In this document: in pieces, positions 11,945 through 25,560 of the stretch
Layout: each line of letters opens with the position of its first letter
Numbering within the stretch: the stretch's first letter is position 1
Assembly: GCA_012295275.1 (NCBI GenBank)
Contig: CM022665.1
Coordinates: 46,471,595 to 46,535,594 of the forward strand
Source: Chrysomallon squamiferum
Lineage: Eukaryota > Mollusca > Gastropoda > Neomphalida > Peltospiridae
Length of the DNA stretch: 64,000 nt
Direction: 5' to 3'
Translations under genes and position numbers: made by a program
The notes under the pieces: model-generated
The model's database searches: none
What the model saw: only the letters and a program-made list of their open reading frames with translations
Told to the model about the DNA's origin: nothing

Positions 11945-12182
11945 CTTTTTTACACTGCTGTTTTATTCCGACAAAGAAATAGGGGAGGGGTGTGTGGGGG
12001 GGAAGAATATTTGTTTAATAGCATCACAACACGTCTGAGTATCACGTGTCAGGTATAATTACCGTGCTTGTTAATTTAATGAGTACGTTATAGGTTAATA
12101 AACACAGTTGCTTCGCGTGAATTAACGTTATCGATTCTAAGCAAGGGGATTTTTTTATAATTTTTTTTTTATTGTTGTTGCT

Positions 12183-12185
<3 letters not shown>
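11516..12185. other. Unique spacer with long poly-T
   Basis: Poly-T tracts lie at 11557-11575 and 11917-11944. GC-richer sequence at 11690-11900 includes GTCGCCGTC-type triplets. Frames here run through poly-T and are not convincing. Confidence 0.6.

Positions 12186-12251
<66 letters not shown>
12186..12251. repeat. (GA)n microsatellite
   Basis: A pure GA run of about 65 bp. Confidence 0.98.
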
Positions 12252-12255
<4 letters not shown>

Positions 12256-12379
12256 TTTGATAACATATCTTGGGACCCTGTTTAGAACGGTAAAACAGTA
12301 AACCCAACAACAAAAGGAAGAAGAAAATATTTTAAGAAGACAGATTAAATTTTTAAAACTCAATCTTTACTTCAGATTG

Positions 12380-12381
12380 AA

Positions 12382-12433
<52 letters not shown>

Positions 12434-12455
12434 TAATAAATAAATAATTAAATAA
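12380..12455. repeat. (AAT)n microsatellite
   Basis: A near-pure AAT run of about 60 bp with an AATA tail. Confidence 0.97.
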
Positions 12456-13000
12456 AAAATCACCTTGGAACGGTACATTATAAAACAACAACAACAATAA
12501 AAGGAAGAAGAAACATTTTTTAACAGAGACATGGGATTTTCATTATTTTGTTATTATTTGCTGTAGTAGGGAAAGAAAAATACACAACTTTTGATAACAT
12601 CTTAGAGCGCTGTGTGGAACGGAAAAATAGAAAACGCAACAACAGCAAACGTAAGAAGAATTTATTTTAAACAGAGAGATTAGAAAAGAAGAAAGAAAGA
12701 AAGAAAGAAATCACAGAAAAAAGCCCCCCCCCCCCAAAAAAAAAAAAAGAAAGAAAGAAAAAATTATATATATACAGATATACATAATACGATCATTTAT
12801 TTATTTATTTATTTATATATTTATTAAAATTATTTATTTATTTAATATCTATTTACTAATTTTTTTATTCACTTTCCTTCTTATTTTACTAACTTACGTA
12901 ATTATTTTACTTTTTCAATAAAACATATAAGGTTGAAACATTTTAAACAGAGTAACAATAAAACGTCAGTACACTAGGAGTTTTTCTCTGTTGTGGTTAT
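12456..13000. other. AT-rich spacer
   Basis: A, C and TTTA runs (poly-C near 12724-12736, TTTA near 12795-12850) in AT-rich sequence. No gene is seen. Confidence 0.7.
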
Positions 13001-13360
13001 GAGAATTTGCCATCCCGTTTGGCCCTAATGAGCTGTCAGAGTTCTTCACCTTGAACTTCTGGAACTTAAATCTTCTTCAGAAGATCTCGCGTTCAAAAGG
13101 GTGAGTCCTCTGAAGTCAACAAAAACTAATGACCGTACATCCGGGTCTTCAGATGGACATTTCCTGTAAACACGTGATCAGAAGTTTTATCGCGGGAGAG
13201 TGACCATCTATTAGTAATGATGTATTGAAGTTCTGTCCTTCAGCTGGACTTCGCTGACCGTTCGCTCGGCTTTGTGGCTTTATGGGAGACCATAACTTTC
13301 AGTACGGCTAATCTCCCCTTGAAAGCTCGCTCATTAAAACTACAAAAATGACGTCATCCA
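13000..13360. promoter_or_regulatory. Complex CpG-bearing island with CRE
   Basis: About 350 bp of complex sequence holds a Runt-like TGTGGTTA, an ACACGTGA E-box, a strong splice-donor-like AAGG-GTGAGT near 13095, and a full CRE TGACGTCA at 13349-13356. No coding frame is recognised. Confidence 0.3.
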
Positions 13361-13489
13361 TTTGACGCAGACAAGAGAGATGCGACTGTTGTAAAGTGTA
13401 TCTTTTTAGAACGAGTGGAAGTGTCAGTGTTTGTTGTATGTTTAATACAGTACCCAGTTTATTGCCCTGATAAATGAAGAAAAAAAACC

Positions 13490-13491
13490 CC

Positions 13492-13529
<38 letters not shown>

Positions 13530-13612
13530 TATGTTGTATATTATTAATTCGCGAAGGTTTTGTTTTTAACTTTTTATTTTGGAGAATGTTTGCCTCTTTA
13601 TTCGACTTTCAT

Positions 13613-13651
<39 letters not shown>

Positions 13652-13674
13652 TTATTTTTTTATATCTTTACTAC

Positions 13675-13726
<52 letters not shown>

Positions 13727-13735
13727 TTCTTTATC
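13490..13735. repeat. (TA)n, (TTTA)n and (TTA)n cluster
   Basis: TA run at 13493-13520, TTTA run at about 13610-13652, and pure TTA at about 13673-13727. Tyr/Ile/Leu frames are artefacts. Confidence 0.97.
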
Positions 13736-15100
13736 TTCGACAATTTCATATTGTTGCTAACCCTGGGATTCAAACAAGAGTGGAGGCCTAACAAACATAC
13801 ATACGTATAAACAGAAACATATAAATAAAATCTGTAACAGTATTCATCTTAAAAAATAAAATTTAATCTTAAAAAAAACAGCGTCTTTTTGAGTTTTTAA
13901 ATTTGAAAAAAAAAAAAAAAAAAAAAAAAAAATTCCATCTCGTTTCTAAAATTTGATTATTTTTTCTTTTTTATTTCAATTTATTATTATTTTTTAAGTT
14001 GTTCATTTGACATTATGTGACAGAAAACTGATTAAATTAAGTTTTTTTCTCTTTTTTTTTTTTTTTTTTTACTGTACTTCACAGATCATTTTCAAAATGC
14101 ATGTACGTGTGTATATTTATCAACAATTTTGTGTATGAAGATCAGAATCCATAAGGATCGTTTGGAACACTATGAGGAAAGCTTTTCAATCATTTTAAAG
14201 CTGTTTTCTACTTACACAATATTATATAGTCATAACAAAGACTCAGTGATGTGTGTATAAAATGTGTGTATAAAACAAACACTTATCACTGGGTTTTTGT
14301 TTTATACAAACATTTCTTTTAGACTGGTAAACTTCTATTATGTTAGACGCCACCTTCTGAAGCAAAAATTCCCGATTTGCATATGGTACGTGTATGCGTG
14401 CGTATATATTTGAATGCGTATGTGCGGGTGAGTGGATTTTATTTTATATAATTAAAATGTTTATCCTTCTAAATGAAAGAACTCTCTTTTCCAGAGATCT
14501 TAGATCCCCCCCACGTGAAATTTTAATTACACGATGTAGTTTAAATACAATTTAATTATCTTGTATTACAATTATAGTTAGCTTCTTAGAACACAAGATA
14601 TTTCTCAGTTTTGTGTCTAATTATTCAAGTATTCAACTAGAAAACAAGAATCACATTTGTAATTTTTGCGATGAGTCGAACTAAATTCTGAAAACTCGGA
14701 GAAACAAACTTTACTCATAGTCAGCGAAATTTAAAACCTTTCATCGCATAATATAAGAGCAAGTACGTTACTATTTTTATTTAATTTATGTAAATATTAG
14801 ATCAGCCATTTTTACTCCCTTGCTAACAGTACGCCCCTTGGTGAGTATGAAATGACGTGGAATTGAACACTGAGTGGTAAAGAATATTTATGAGAGACAA
14901 GTTTTGTGAAAAAGTCTCATTAATGGTCATAAGTATTCGTTTAATAGCTCTTTTGCCAAATCATGAATTCTTTTGTCTTTTTCTTCTTTTTTTTTGATAT
15001 AAATCTCTTTTTAAAATAATAAAGATCCGAACACATACAAGAAATAAACAAAAGCAACTGGAATTAATTTCTAAATATACATTTTTACCAAATAATCCTA
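13736..15100. other. AT-rich intergenic stretch
   Basis: Poly-A at about 13905-13933 and poly-T at 14053-14070. The remainder is AT-rich unique sequence without a supported gene. Confidence 0.65.
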
Positions 15101-15103
15101 TAA

Positions 15104-15352
15104 TTTGCCTATAATTATAACTTTATATAGTTTTATTAAATAATAGTACAAATTGCCTGTAGATACAACTTTATATAGTTTTATTAAATAATAGTACAAA
15201 TTGCCTGTAAATACAACTTTATATAGTTTTATTAAATAATAGTACAAATTGCCTGTAGATACAACTTTATATAGTTTTATTAAATAACAGAACAAATTGC
15301 CTGTAAATACAACTTTATATAGTTTTATTAAATAACAGAACAAATTGCCTGT
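15104..15352 (+). repeat. 48-bp minisatellite, five units
   Basis: Units starting at 15121, 15169, 15217, 15265 and 15313 begin CTTTATATAG and contain CAAATTGCCTGT. Units are nearly identical. Because 48 is a multiple of three, a minus-strand frame stays open with a 16-residue repeat; this is a consequence of the period, not evidence of a gene. Confidence 0.95.
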
Positions 15353-15354
15353 GA

Positions 15355-15780
15355 TAATATAACAACTCTGTAACATAAAATAGGTCTCGAAGAAATAACG
15401 AGAATCGGCGAGAGTAAAACGCGATTTGTTTTGATTCATTTGTTACGACCTCTCTGTTTAAATAACACAAACTAATGCACAGATATTTGTACTGAAGCTC
15501 AGCACAACAGAAAATGAAGTAAAAGAGATAAAACGATTTATGCACGCTTTGATTACAGCCCTGTGAGGTTACCGCTCGGCTTTTGATGTGGTGCGTCACT
15601 TCGATGGAGGAATAACAGTTATTTCGGTGTTAATTACTGGTCGCCCAAAGACTGCTCCGCCGTCTAGCAAATTTGCTAAGTAATCCTTGATCTTTCTCCG
15701 ACTGACACACGGTCTACTGCACATAAAAAGCGACAGAATGAATACGTCAGCGTACACAGAACGCCTATTTATAGTGGTAA
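15355..15780. other. Unique, moderately complex spacer
   Basis: Sequence at 15410-15760 is complex, with homeodomain-type TTAATTACT and a GGTGCGTCAC patch. No recognised gene; the open frames on both strands have no domain match. Confidence 0.5.
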
Positions 15781-16606
15781 TATTGACTCTTTATTTTAGA
15801 CGATGCCTGATGAGGTTGTTTCTTTATTTTATTGTTATTTCGTTTTGTTCTACTCAGTTATTATTTCTCTCATTTAATCTTCATTATTATCTCTTTCTTT
15901 GTTTTTTCTGTTCATTATTCTTTCGTGATTTTTCAATTAGATTTTTTGTTTTTAAAATTTTAAAATGATTTTTTCGTTCTTTGTTCTTCTATTCATTATT
16001 CCCTTTATTTTTTTTATTTTTTTTTTTCTGTTCATTAGTCTTTTGTTTCATTTCAATTATTTTTGTATTTTTTTATTTTTAAAATTATTCTTTTGTTTCA
16101 TTTCAATTATATTTTTATTTTTGAATTTTTAAAATTATTTTTTCGTTTTTCGTTTTTCCTTCTTTCTTTATAATTTAAATTTAGTGTTATTATATTCTAT
16201 TTTTCTTTCTTTCCTTTTTAATGGTTTTTTTAAGTTGATTTTTATTTCTTTCATTTTTCTATTCATTTATTCTTTCGTTCTTACTTTCTTTAAATAATTC
16301 TTTTATTCCTTTTTCTCGTTCCGAGATATTTCGGTTTTTATCTTTTCTTCTTTCATTCTATAACATTTCGCTTTTTTCTCATCTTTTCTTTTATCATTCG
16401 AAGACATTTCGCGTTTTCTCTTCCTTTCTTTTCGTCTTTCTCTTTTTTCTTATCTTTTCTTCTTACTCTTTTTTTTCTAATCTACTATCATTCGTCTTCT
16501 TCTCCTTTCTTTCCTTGATCTTAATTTAATATTAATTAGAATTCTCATTAATTATCTCTACAAATGATGACAGAAACCGGCTGAATCTCTTTTTTTTCTT
16601 TTTACT

Positions 16607-16645
<39 letters not shown>
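15780..16645. repeat. Strongly pyrimidine-skewed block ending in poly-T
   Basis: About 860 bp where T dominates and C is second on the plus strand. TTCTTT, TTTCATTT and TTTTTATTT phrases recur, and it ends in poly-T at about 16609-16644. It may be an expanded simple repeat. No gene is seen. Confidence 0.8.
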
Positions 16646-16649
16646 ACCG

Positions 16650-16828
16650 GCAGCTATTTAATGACGTCACGCGTAAGTTTGGTGACGAAGCGGGTCTCAC
16701 GACTGACAGAAAAATGCGAGATTAAATCAGAGAGTTTAAGAAGAAGAAGAAGAAAAAAAGAACATACAATTTGAAGCTATCAGTCTTAAAAGAATAAAGC
16801 GACTGTCACTTTGTGAAATGAGGTGAGT
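16650..16828 (+). promoter_or_regulatory. CRE site and possible first exon ending at a donor
   Basis: TGACGTCA lies at 16662-16669. About 150 bp downstream, GAAATGAG is followed by GTGAGT (16823-16828), a near-consensus donor with an ATG four bases before the junction. This looks like a promoter with a 5' exon of about 120 nt. No TATA box is seen and expression is unproven. Confidence 0.3.
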
Positions 16829-16936
16829 TATGGGTTAGACGCTCACTGTGTAAAGTGAATTAAAAACAAAGTGTTGCTATCGACAAACCTGGTCAACTGG
16901 AAAACATATCTCATTGTCTCTGTCTTTATATATATA

Positions 16937-17032
16937 CTCGTTTTCTCTCTCTCTCTTTGACTCTTTTGCTCTCTGACTCTCTCTCTAACTCTCTGACTTT
17001 CTCTGACTGTCTCTCTCTCTCTGACTCTCTTT

Positions 17033-17115
<83 letters not shown>

Positions 17116-17190
17116 CCCTCCCTTTCTCTCTCTCTCTCTCTGACTTTTCTCTCCGACTTTTCTCTCCCTCTCCCTACCTCTCTCCCTCTT
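16937..17190. repeat. (CT)n microsatellite with impure edges
   Basis: A pure CT core (about 17039-17111) lies between CTCTGA and CTCCCT variants. Ser/Leu frames are artefacts. Confidence 0.98.
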
Positions 17191-17199
17191 TGTAAAATT

Positions 17200-17300
17200 A
17201 TATATGTATGAATGTACAGTATATACGTATGTATGTATGTAATGTATACATGTATGTACGTGTGTATGTATGTATGGTATATATATATATATATAGTCTT
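17200..17300. repeat. (TGTA)n and (TA)n
   Basis: TGTA-type tetranucleotides end in a TA run at about 17279-17295. Confidence 0.95.
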
Positions 17301-17509
17301 TCCTTCCCTTTTCTTACTTTTCTGATATAAATCTGTATAAAAAAAAAAAAAAAAACGTAGTTAAATCACATTTTCTTTCTTTTAATTTTTCTATCACTTT
17401 ATCCAGCAGTTCTCTTGTTTCGCTCTCTCTGTGGGTATTTTTCCATTTTTATATCTCTCTCAGACTACTTTTTTATCAATTAATCAAACAATCCATCAGT
17501 CTTTCTGCC

Positions 17510-17680
17510 AATATGTCCGTCTATCTTAACTATCTATCCATTAGTCTGTCTATCTGTCAACATATCTATCTATCTATATCTATCTGTCTATCTATATATC
17601 TACCTATCTGTGTAAGTATGTTTATATCTGCTTGACAGTCTGTCTGTCTGTCTGTATATCTCTCTCTCTCTTTCACTACA
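17510..17680. repeat. (TCTA)n/(TCTG)n
   Basis: Imperfect TCTA and TCTG tetranucleotides, ending in a short CT run. Confidence 0.92.
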
Positions 17681-19510
<1,830 letters not shown>

Positions 19511-19574
19511 GGAAGTGATACAATTTATCAAACAATCATTCGGTCGCATAAAAAAAAAAAATAATAAAAAAAAA

Positions 19575-20110
19575 ATGACGCAGTCGCTGTCGTAAGCTGG
19601 TCAAAACCACACACGTGTTACGTCACAACCAACAACAGACGCGGTTTGCCTTCTGAACGCAGCATGGAAACCGTCCGGCCACGCCTAGCGACCTCGAGAA
19701 TCGTATTTCTTACACCGAGTGCTGTTTATTTATGTTTAGCTGGGTTTTATTTATTACGCCGAAGGGTCCAAGGGAGGCCAATAAAACACATCAGCTGGGC
19801 AGAAAACAAATAAAAATCAATACCTCTCGTCTCGCTGCCCCATATCCCGCACGTTCGGTTTAAATAAAAAGGGGTCGCGACCCCGGACATACGTCATAAT
19901 TCACAGCGCTGTGTTTTATATACGCAGCGCTCTACCTTCCACGAGCGAGGTCTCGTTCATCCACCGCGCGGGGGAAAAATGTATTTGTAATCTTCGTTTT
20001 ACTTGGGATCGATCATCTTGTGCGAACCGGTGGCTGAAATAGTATTACGCTGCGCAACGTGCTATCAGTCATACAGGTCTAAGTCATGCGCAGATGACGA
20101 ATTGCTTAAG
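19575..20110 (+). promoter_or_regulatory. GC-rich promoter-like island with nested palindromes
   Basis: The most GC- and CpG-rich stretch of the window. It holds E-box ACACGTGT (19611-19618), GCCAATAAAAC, a TATA-like TTTAAATAAAAAGG (19859-19872), a perfect 14-bp palindrome GGGGTCGCGACCCC (19871-19884), a perfect 12-bp palindrome CACAGCGCTGTG (19902-19913), TATATA (19917-19922) and another AGCGCT. No coding exon is identified downstream. Confidence 0.4.
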
Positions 20111-20156
20111 ACGAGGATGGATGTAGTTTGATTTTCGTTATTTTTTTTATTTTTAT

Positions 20157-20158
<2 letters not shown>

Positions 20159-20189
<31 letters not shown>
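20159..20189. repeat. Poly-T tract
   Basis: About 31 uninterrupted T bases; no retroposon body is recognised next to it. Confidence 0.97.
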
Positions 20190-20192
<3 letters not shown>

Positions 20193-20502
20193 GAAACGAC
20201 GACGATGATGAAATTCAAAAAATCGTAAGAATCGTAAAATTCAGAAGAACCGTAAATCATGTTTGTAATTTTAAGATCTCAAAATGGAGGAGAAGAAGTG
20301 CGTCATTAAAAAAAAGTTAAAATACCGTAAAACTCCGACACTGAAATCGATCGCGGGGACTAGATAAACAAATGTTTATAAGTAGTTAATGGCAGACGTA
20401 AATTATGTTTAATTTAAATGTGACATAAATCTCAAGTGTATCGGAAAAAATGTCTCTTATTTTCAAACGGAATGATCTGCATTCCGATTCAAAACGAGAA
20501 AA

Positions 20503-20597
20503 ACACGACTCGAAACGATATTTGGCAATGCATCAAGACACGGAATGGGATTATTCTGAGGGGTTTTATGCAATGCTAAATATCGTTCGAATCGTGT
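20503..20597 (+). ncRNA. Imperfect hairpin, pre-miRNA-like or MITE-like
   Basis: The left arm (20503-20533) pairs with the right arm (20568-20597) at about 27 of 31 positions, including CGATATTT opposite AAATATCG and GCAATGCAT opposite ATGCAATGC-type ends. The loop is about 34 nt. The stem length fits a microRNA precursor. I do not recognise a known miRNA seed, and a small inverted-repeat element is equally possible. Confidence 0.3.
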
Positions 20598-20699
20598 GTT
20601 TGTTTTTTTTTTCTGCTTTTTTAACTAGTACACATTGAATATATTAACTACTTTTACTGACAAACCTATCATCTTGAGTTGTATGTCTCTACCATTGCC

Positions 20700-20840
20700 A
20701 GTGGAAAAAAAAAAAAAAAAATTATAAAAAAAAAAAATAAAATAAATAAATGAAAAAAAAAAAGAGGGGAAAATAAGAAAAAAAAAAGAAAATAGAATTC
20801 TTACTATTTAAGCAACTGTTACAAAAAAAAAAAAAAAAAA
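20700..20840. repeat. A-rich block
   Basis: Several long A runs with AAAT and GAAAA interruptions. Confidence 0.93.
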
Positions 20841-21186
20841 AGCTGGTGTTTGATTATGGACTTGATATTTTGCTTGCATGTTTAAAATACATTATTATCT
20901 CCCTTTAAGTCTGGACTTGCAGATCAATAGCGGCGACTTTGCGCAGTAAAAATATGAACGTGAGTGACGGGGGAATTTGTCAGGGGAGTTTCAGTCTGAC
21001 AGCGACTGGGGCCCGTTTACGTTACGTCTGCTGCAGCGAATCACTTAAAATAATTAATTCACGAGTACCAGTGTGAACAAAATGGCGTCAGTGTATGGAA
21101 AAGAATCGTTTTCGTTTCAACTTCAAAAATTAGGTGCATTCATGCTTGTACACAATCGTAGACACCCAAACAGAGAGAGCAGAGAG

Positions 21187-21189
<3 letters not shown>
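20841..21189 (+). other. Complex island upstream of a short ATG frame
   Basis: Sequence at 20920-21080 is complex and CpG-bearing. ATG at about 21082 sits in a strong initiation context (AAAATGGCG) and opens a frame of 67 codons, but the second half is translated (GA)n. The first 18 or so residues, MASVYGKESFSFQLQKL, are not low-complexity. Without a donor or homolog I do not call a gene. Confidence 0.25.

Positions 21190-21263
<74 letters not shown>
21190..21263. repeat. (GA)n microsatellite
   Basis: GA run flanked by two related copies of a CACAATCGTAGA phrase at about 21151 and 21272, so the GA tract sits inside a small direct duplication. Confidence 0.97.
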
Positions 21264-21266
<3 letters not shown>

Positions 21267-21320
21267 TCATACACAATCGTAGATACTCAGACAGAAAAAC
21301 AGAAAAAGAGAGAGAGAGAG

Positions 21321-21501
21321 ACTGACTAACATACATGGATACCCAAATGGCATTAAATTTATACTCTATATATAGACAGGTTAGGGTGTAAAGTCATTTG
21401 CTTTAGAGCCTCGAATCACTCTGTACTAAAAAATCTCTTCCTGCAGACAAGAAAGTAAACATGACAATTTTCTGATACGCTGATTGCTTGGTTGAAAGAC
21501 A
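21321..21501 (+). repeat. Dispersed repeat, copy 1
   Basis: About 181 bp beginning ACTGACTAACATACATGG and ending near GAAAGACA. It is nearly identical to 51619-51800 in the same orientation, differing at roughly seven positions, and like that copy follows a (GA)n tract. No terminal inverted repeats or coding capacity are seen. Confidence 0.9.
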
Positions 21502-22350
21502 AACAGCCCAATAGACACATCGAAGTGAATAATAATGAAGGAGACAGAGTTTATTATACAGCAGTATTAGTACATTAATACTTTTACATATCGTAATGTT
21601 TGAAATATTGTCTTGGTTATATATGTATGTATGTATGTATGTATCTATGTGTGTATATAACTGATTAAAATGAAAAAAGATTATGATGAATATTTTCTTC
21701 TGGTGACAGAAATATATATCTACCAGTGAGAGAAAAAAAATTGCTACTCATCAAAAAAAAAAAAAAAAAGAACTTGCAGACGTTATTCGTAAATCATCGT
21801 AGGACAAGATTAAGTCTGAAGACTGAACTAAAACTGCTCACAATTTGTTTAGTCTTCATTCAGACTTTGATTAGATTCGAGTCTACTTCTAGGAAGAAAA
21901 AAAAAAATAGAAAAGCTTAAAAAAAAAAAAAAAAAAAAGGAAGTTATAAATAACTTGTCGGTTAAATTATATCGAAACTGAGGCAGATATTTAATTAAAA
22001 GTCGGATGCAGACGGGGACGTTATTTAGGAATGAACTTCAACAGAAGGGCGGACGATAAGAGAGAAAAAAAAAAAAAAAAAAAAAGCACTGTAAGAACTC
22101 TATTAAAATAAAACCTAGACTTATCTTTTTAAAGATTCTTTTAAATTAATTTTCTGGAATTTGCGTAGTGTCAGAAAAAAAAAAGTGAAATAAATAACTG
22201 TCATAACAACATCGGAAATTCAGGAGTCCAGAATATAACCACAGAAACCCACTATCTAAAACATCTAGTATATATTACGGTATACATATAACAGCGAATT
22301 GTTGTGTGTTTGTTTGTTTGTCCATTCCTTCGACGATGGCTGAAGCACTC
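21502..22350. other. AT-rich spacer
   Basis: TGTA run at 21624-21645 and poly-A tracts at about 21752-21768, 21920-21938 and 22066-22085. No gene is supported. Confidence 0.65.
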
Positions 22351-22980
22351 GGTTTGTTTAGCCTGAGTCTAATCTTCGACCTTGAACTCTTTCTATTTTC
22401 GTTTTGGTTTGACCAGCACTGCAGTCGAAGCGATTTTTGTAATTAACATTACGGCGACGTCTGCGGACGAAAAGACGTACTGCCCGTCTGTCCCGCAATG
22501 ATGTAAAGTGGCTGATTGACCCGTGTACACGATCAGCGGCCTCTTTCGTCAACACCTCGGGGAGTCGGAGTCAAGCACGACGTGACTCGAACAGCATTGA
22601 TCGTATCAGGTAAATTAAAAGTCTTCTCGTCGCTATGGTGCTGGACTGTGTTAACGCGAGAACTGTAGCTAAATAAATAGATGTGTGTTACAGCCGGTTA
22701 AACAAGACGTTACCCCCCGAAATAACTGTTTGCACACTCGCCGGTAAAGCGTTTAAATGCCAGCCGTAATTACTGGGGTGCCTCGGCGGAATTTACTACC
22801 AACTACAGCGTCCGTGGGGAGTCAGCCAATCAGTGACAGAGTAAAAGGTCCGTCGGCAAGGGCAATTAACTCTACTAAAGTGTAAATTGTGTTTGTTTAG
22901 CAAACTGTGGGAAGTGACAGACAGAAATGTTGGCTCTCGATTTCGTTGATTACACAATGGCGGAGAATGGCGGAGTTATT
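22350..22980. promoter_or_regulatory. Long complex CpG-bearing island
   Basis: About 600 bp of unique sequence with homeodomain-type TAATTAC and CAATTAAC, a Fox-like TTGTTTA and a TCAGCCAATCAG CCAAT box at 22822-22833. An ATGGCGGAG start context lies at 22959, but its frame stops after 12 codons. It could be an enhancer or promoter. Confidence 0.3.
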
Positions 22981-23189
22981 TTTTTCATCTGCTAGTTTGT
23001 AGTTCTGGAGACACGGATTGTGTGATGATGTTTTGAATGTTGGTTTCAGTATCAGACAGCCTTGGTTACTGCTGAACCTCAGACATCTCTGGAATTGTCA
23101 AGGAATTTATGAAAGTCGAAAAACAGTAGTAATAATAATAATTTAAAATGCTGTAATAGTTAATACAACACACACTCATATGATTGTAT

Positions 23190-23197
23190 ATGCGTGT

Positions 23198-23229
<32 letters not shown>

Positions 23230-23480
23230 TGTATATATGTATGTATGTATATATGTATGTATGTAAATGTATGTATGTATATATATATATATATATATGT
23301 ACACTCACGATTCTCTTCATTAATAAAGATACCGACACTCAGCATGTAAACCACACAATTATACACATGTACGAACGAACATACATTCATACATACATGC
23401 ATAAACACACGCACACACACACACACACTCAAACATGTTTGTATACTATGCATATATATATACATATACACACACACAAG
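23190..23480. repeat. (TA)n, (TATG)n and (CA)n compound block
   Basis: TA and TGTA repeats (23197-23300), interrupted by unique sequence, then CATA and CA runs to about 23480. Long Tyr/Ile/Cys/His frames on both strands are repeat translations. Confidence 0.95.
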
Positions 23481-23805
23481 CAAACTGAAAAAGAAACAAG
23501 TATGCCTAAATTCACACAGAGAAATGCCTACATATATATATATAATACTAACTATAGGTGTAACAGATTCATCAAAAATTATACCTCGGCTCTAAACGAA
23601 AACTGCAGATGATAAAGATTTCTAAGATTGTTAATTTCGCCAATAACGGTTACTAATTAGTGTTCAGTCGAATTCTTCGTCAGTGTTCGGGATCTGCCCG
23701 GATTTAAGCGAGTTTTAACGATAAATAGCTGAGAGAAATCTAATAAATACTGTCAATAGCAAGACAGAAGTGTCAATCAGCGAGCTCGCGAAAACAGAAT
23801 TAGCG

Positions 23806-23858
23806 ATGACCGCGAAGTACAGCAAAGCGACTGGCTCTACGTACCACGTGTATTATTG
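23806..23858 (+). CDS. Candidate first coding exon (partial, unknown protein)
   Basis: ATG at 23806 opens a frame encoding MTAKYSKATGSTYHVYY and then two bases of the next codon, ending exactly at GTAAGT (23859-23864), a strong donor. The upstream sequence 23640-23805 is complex and CpG-bearing, as expected for a 5' UTR. I cannot see the next exon and do not recognise the peptide. Chance occurrence is quite possible in 64 kb. Confidence 0.25.
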
Positions 23859-24087
23859 GTAAGTACGTTTATAACGGATGTAAGTGATAGATGTGACGCA
23901 GAGTACTGTCGTTGCTATGGTTACAGAATTCAACGTGGTGGATGTGATACAGTTGTTAATGCTAGAAAAAAAAAAATGTTTAAATTTTGTTACAGGTTAT
24001 TAATGTATGTCGTTGTAGACTTTTTTAATTACAGTAAAATTATGAAATGTTTTAAATCTGTGGTGTGTTTAATGACCGTTATGCATT

Positions 24088-24109
24088 ATTATTTTATTTT
24101 ATTTATTTT

Positions 24110-24144
<35 letters not shown>

Positions 24145-24232
24145 TTATTGCTATTGTTGTTGTTATTATTATTATTACTATTATTAACATAATCTTCATC
24201 ATCGTCATCATCATCATCATCATTTCTGCGAA
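24088..24232. repeat. (TTTA)n, (TTA)n and (ATC)n cluster
   Basis: TTTA run at about 24107-24145, followed by TTG/TTA and ATC runs. Confidence 0.95.

Positions 24233-25558
<1,326 letters not shown>

Positions 25559-25560
<2 letters not shown>

Noticed and set aside
15098-15439. Minus-strand 16-residue repeat protein
   Set aside because: Explained by a 48-bp period; no independent coding evidence.
22959-22997. ATGGCGGAG start context
   Set aside because: Good context but the frame stops after 12 codons without a donor.
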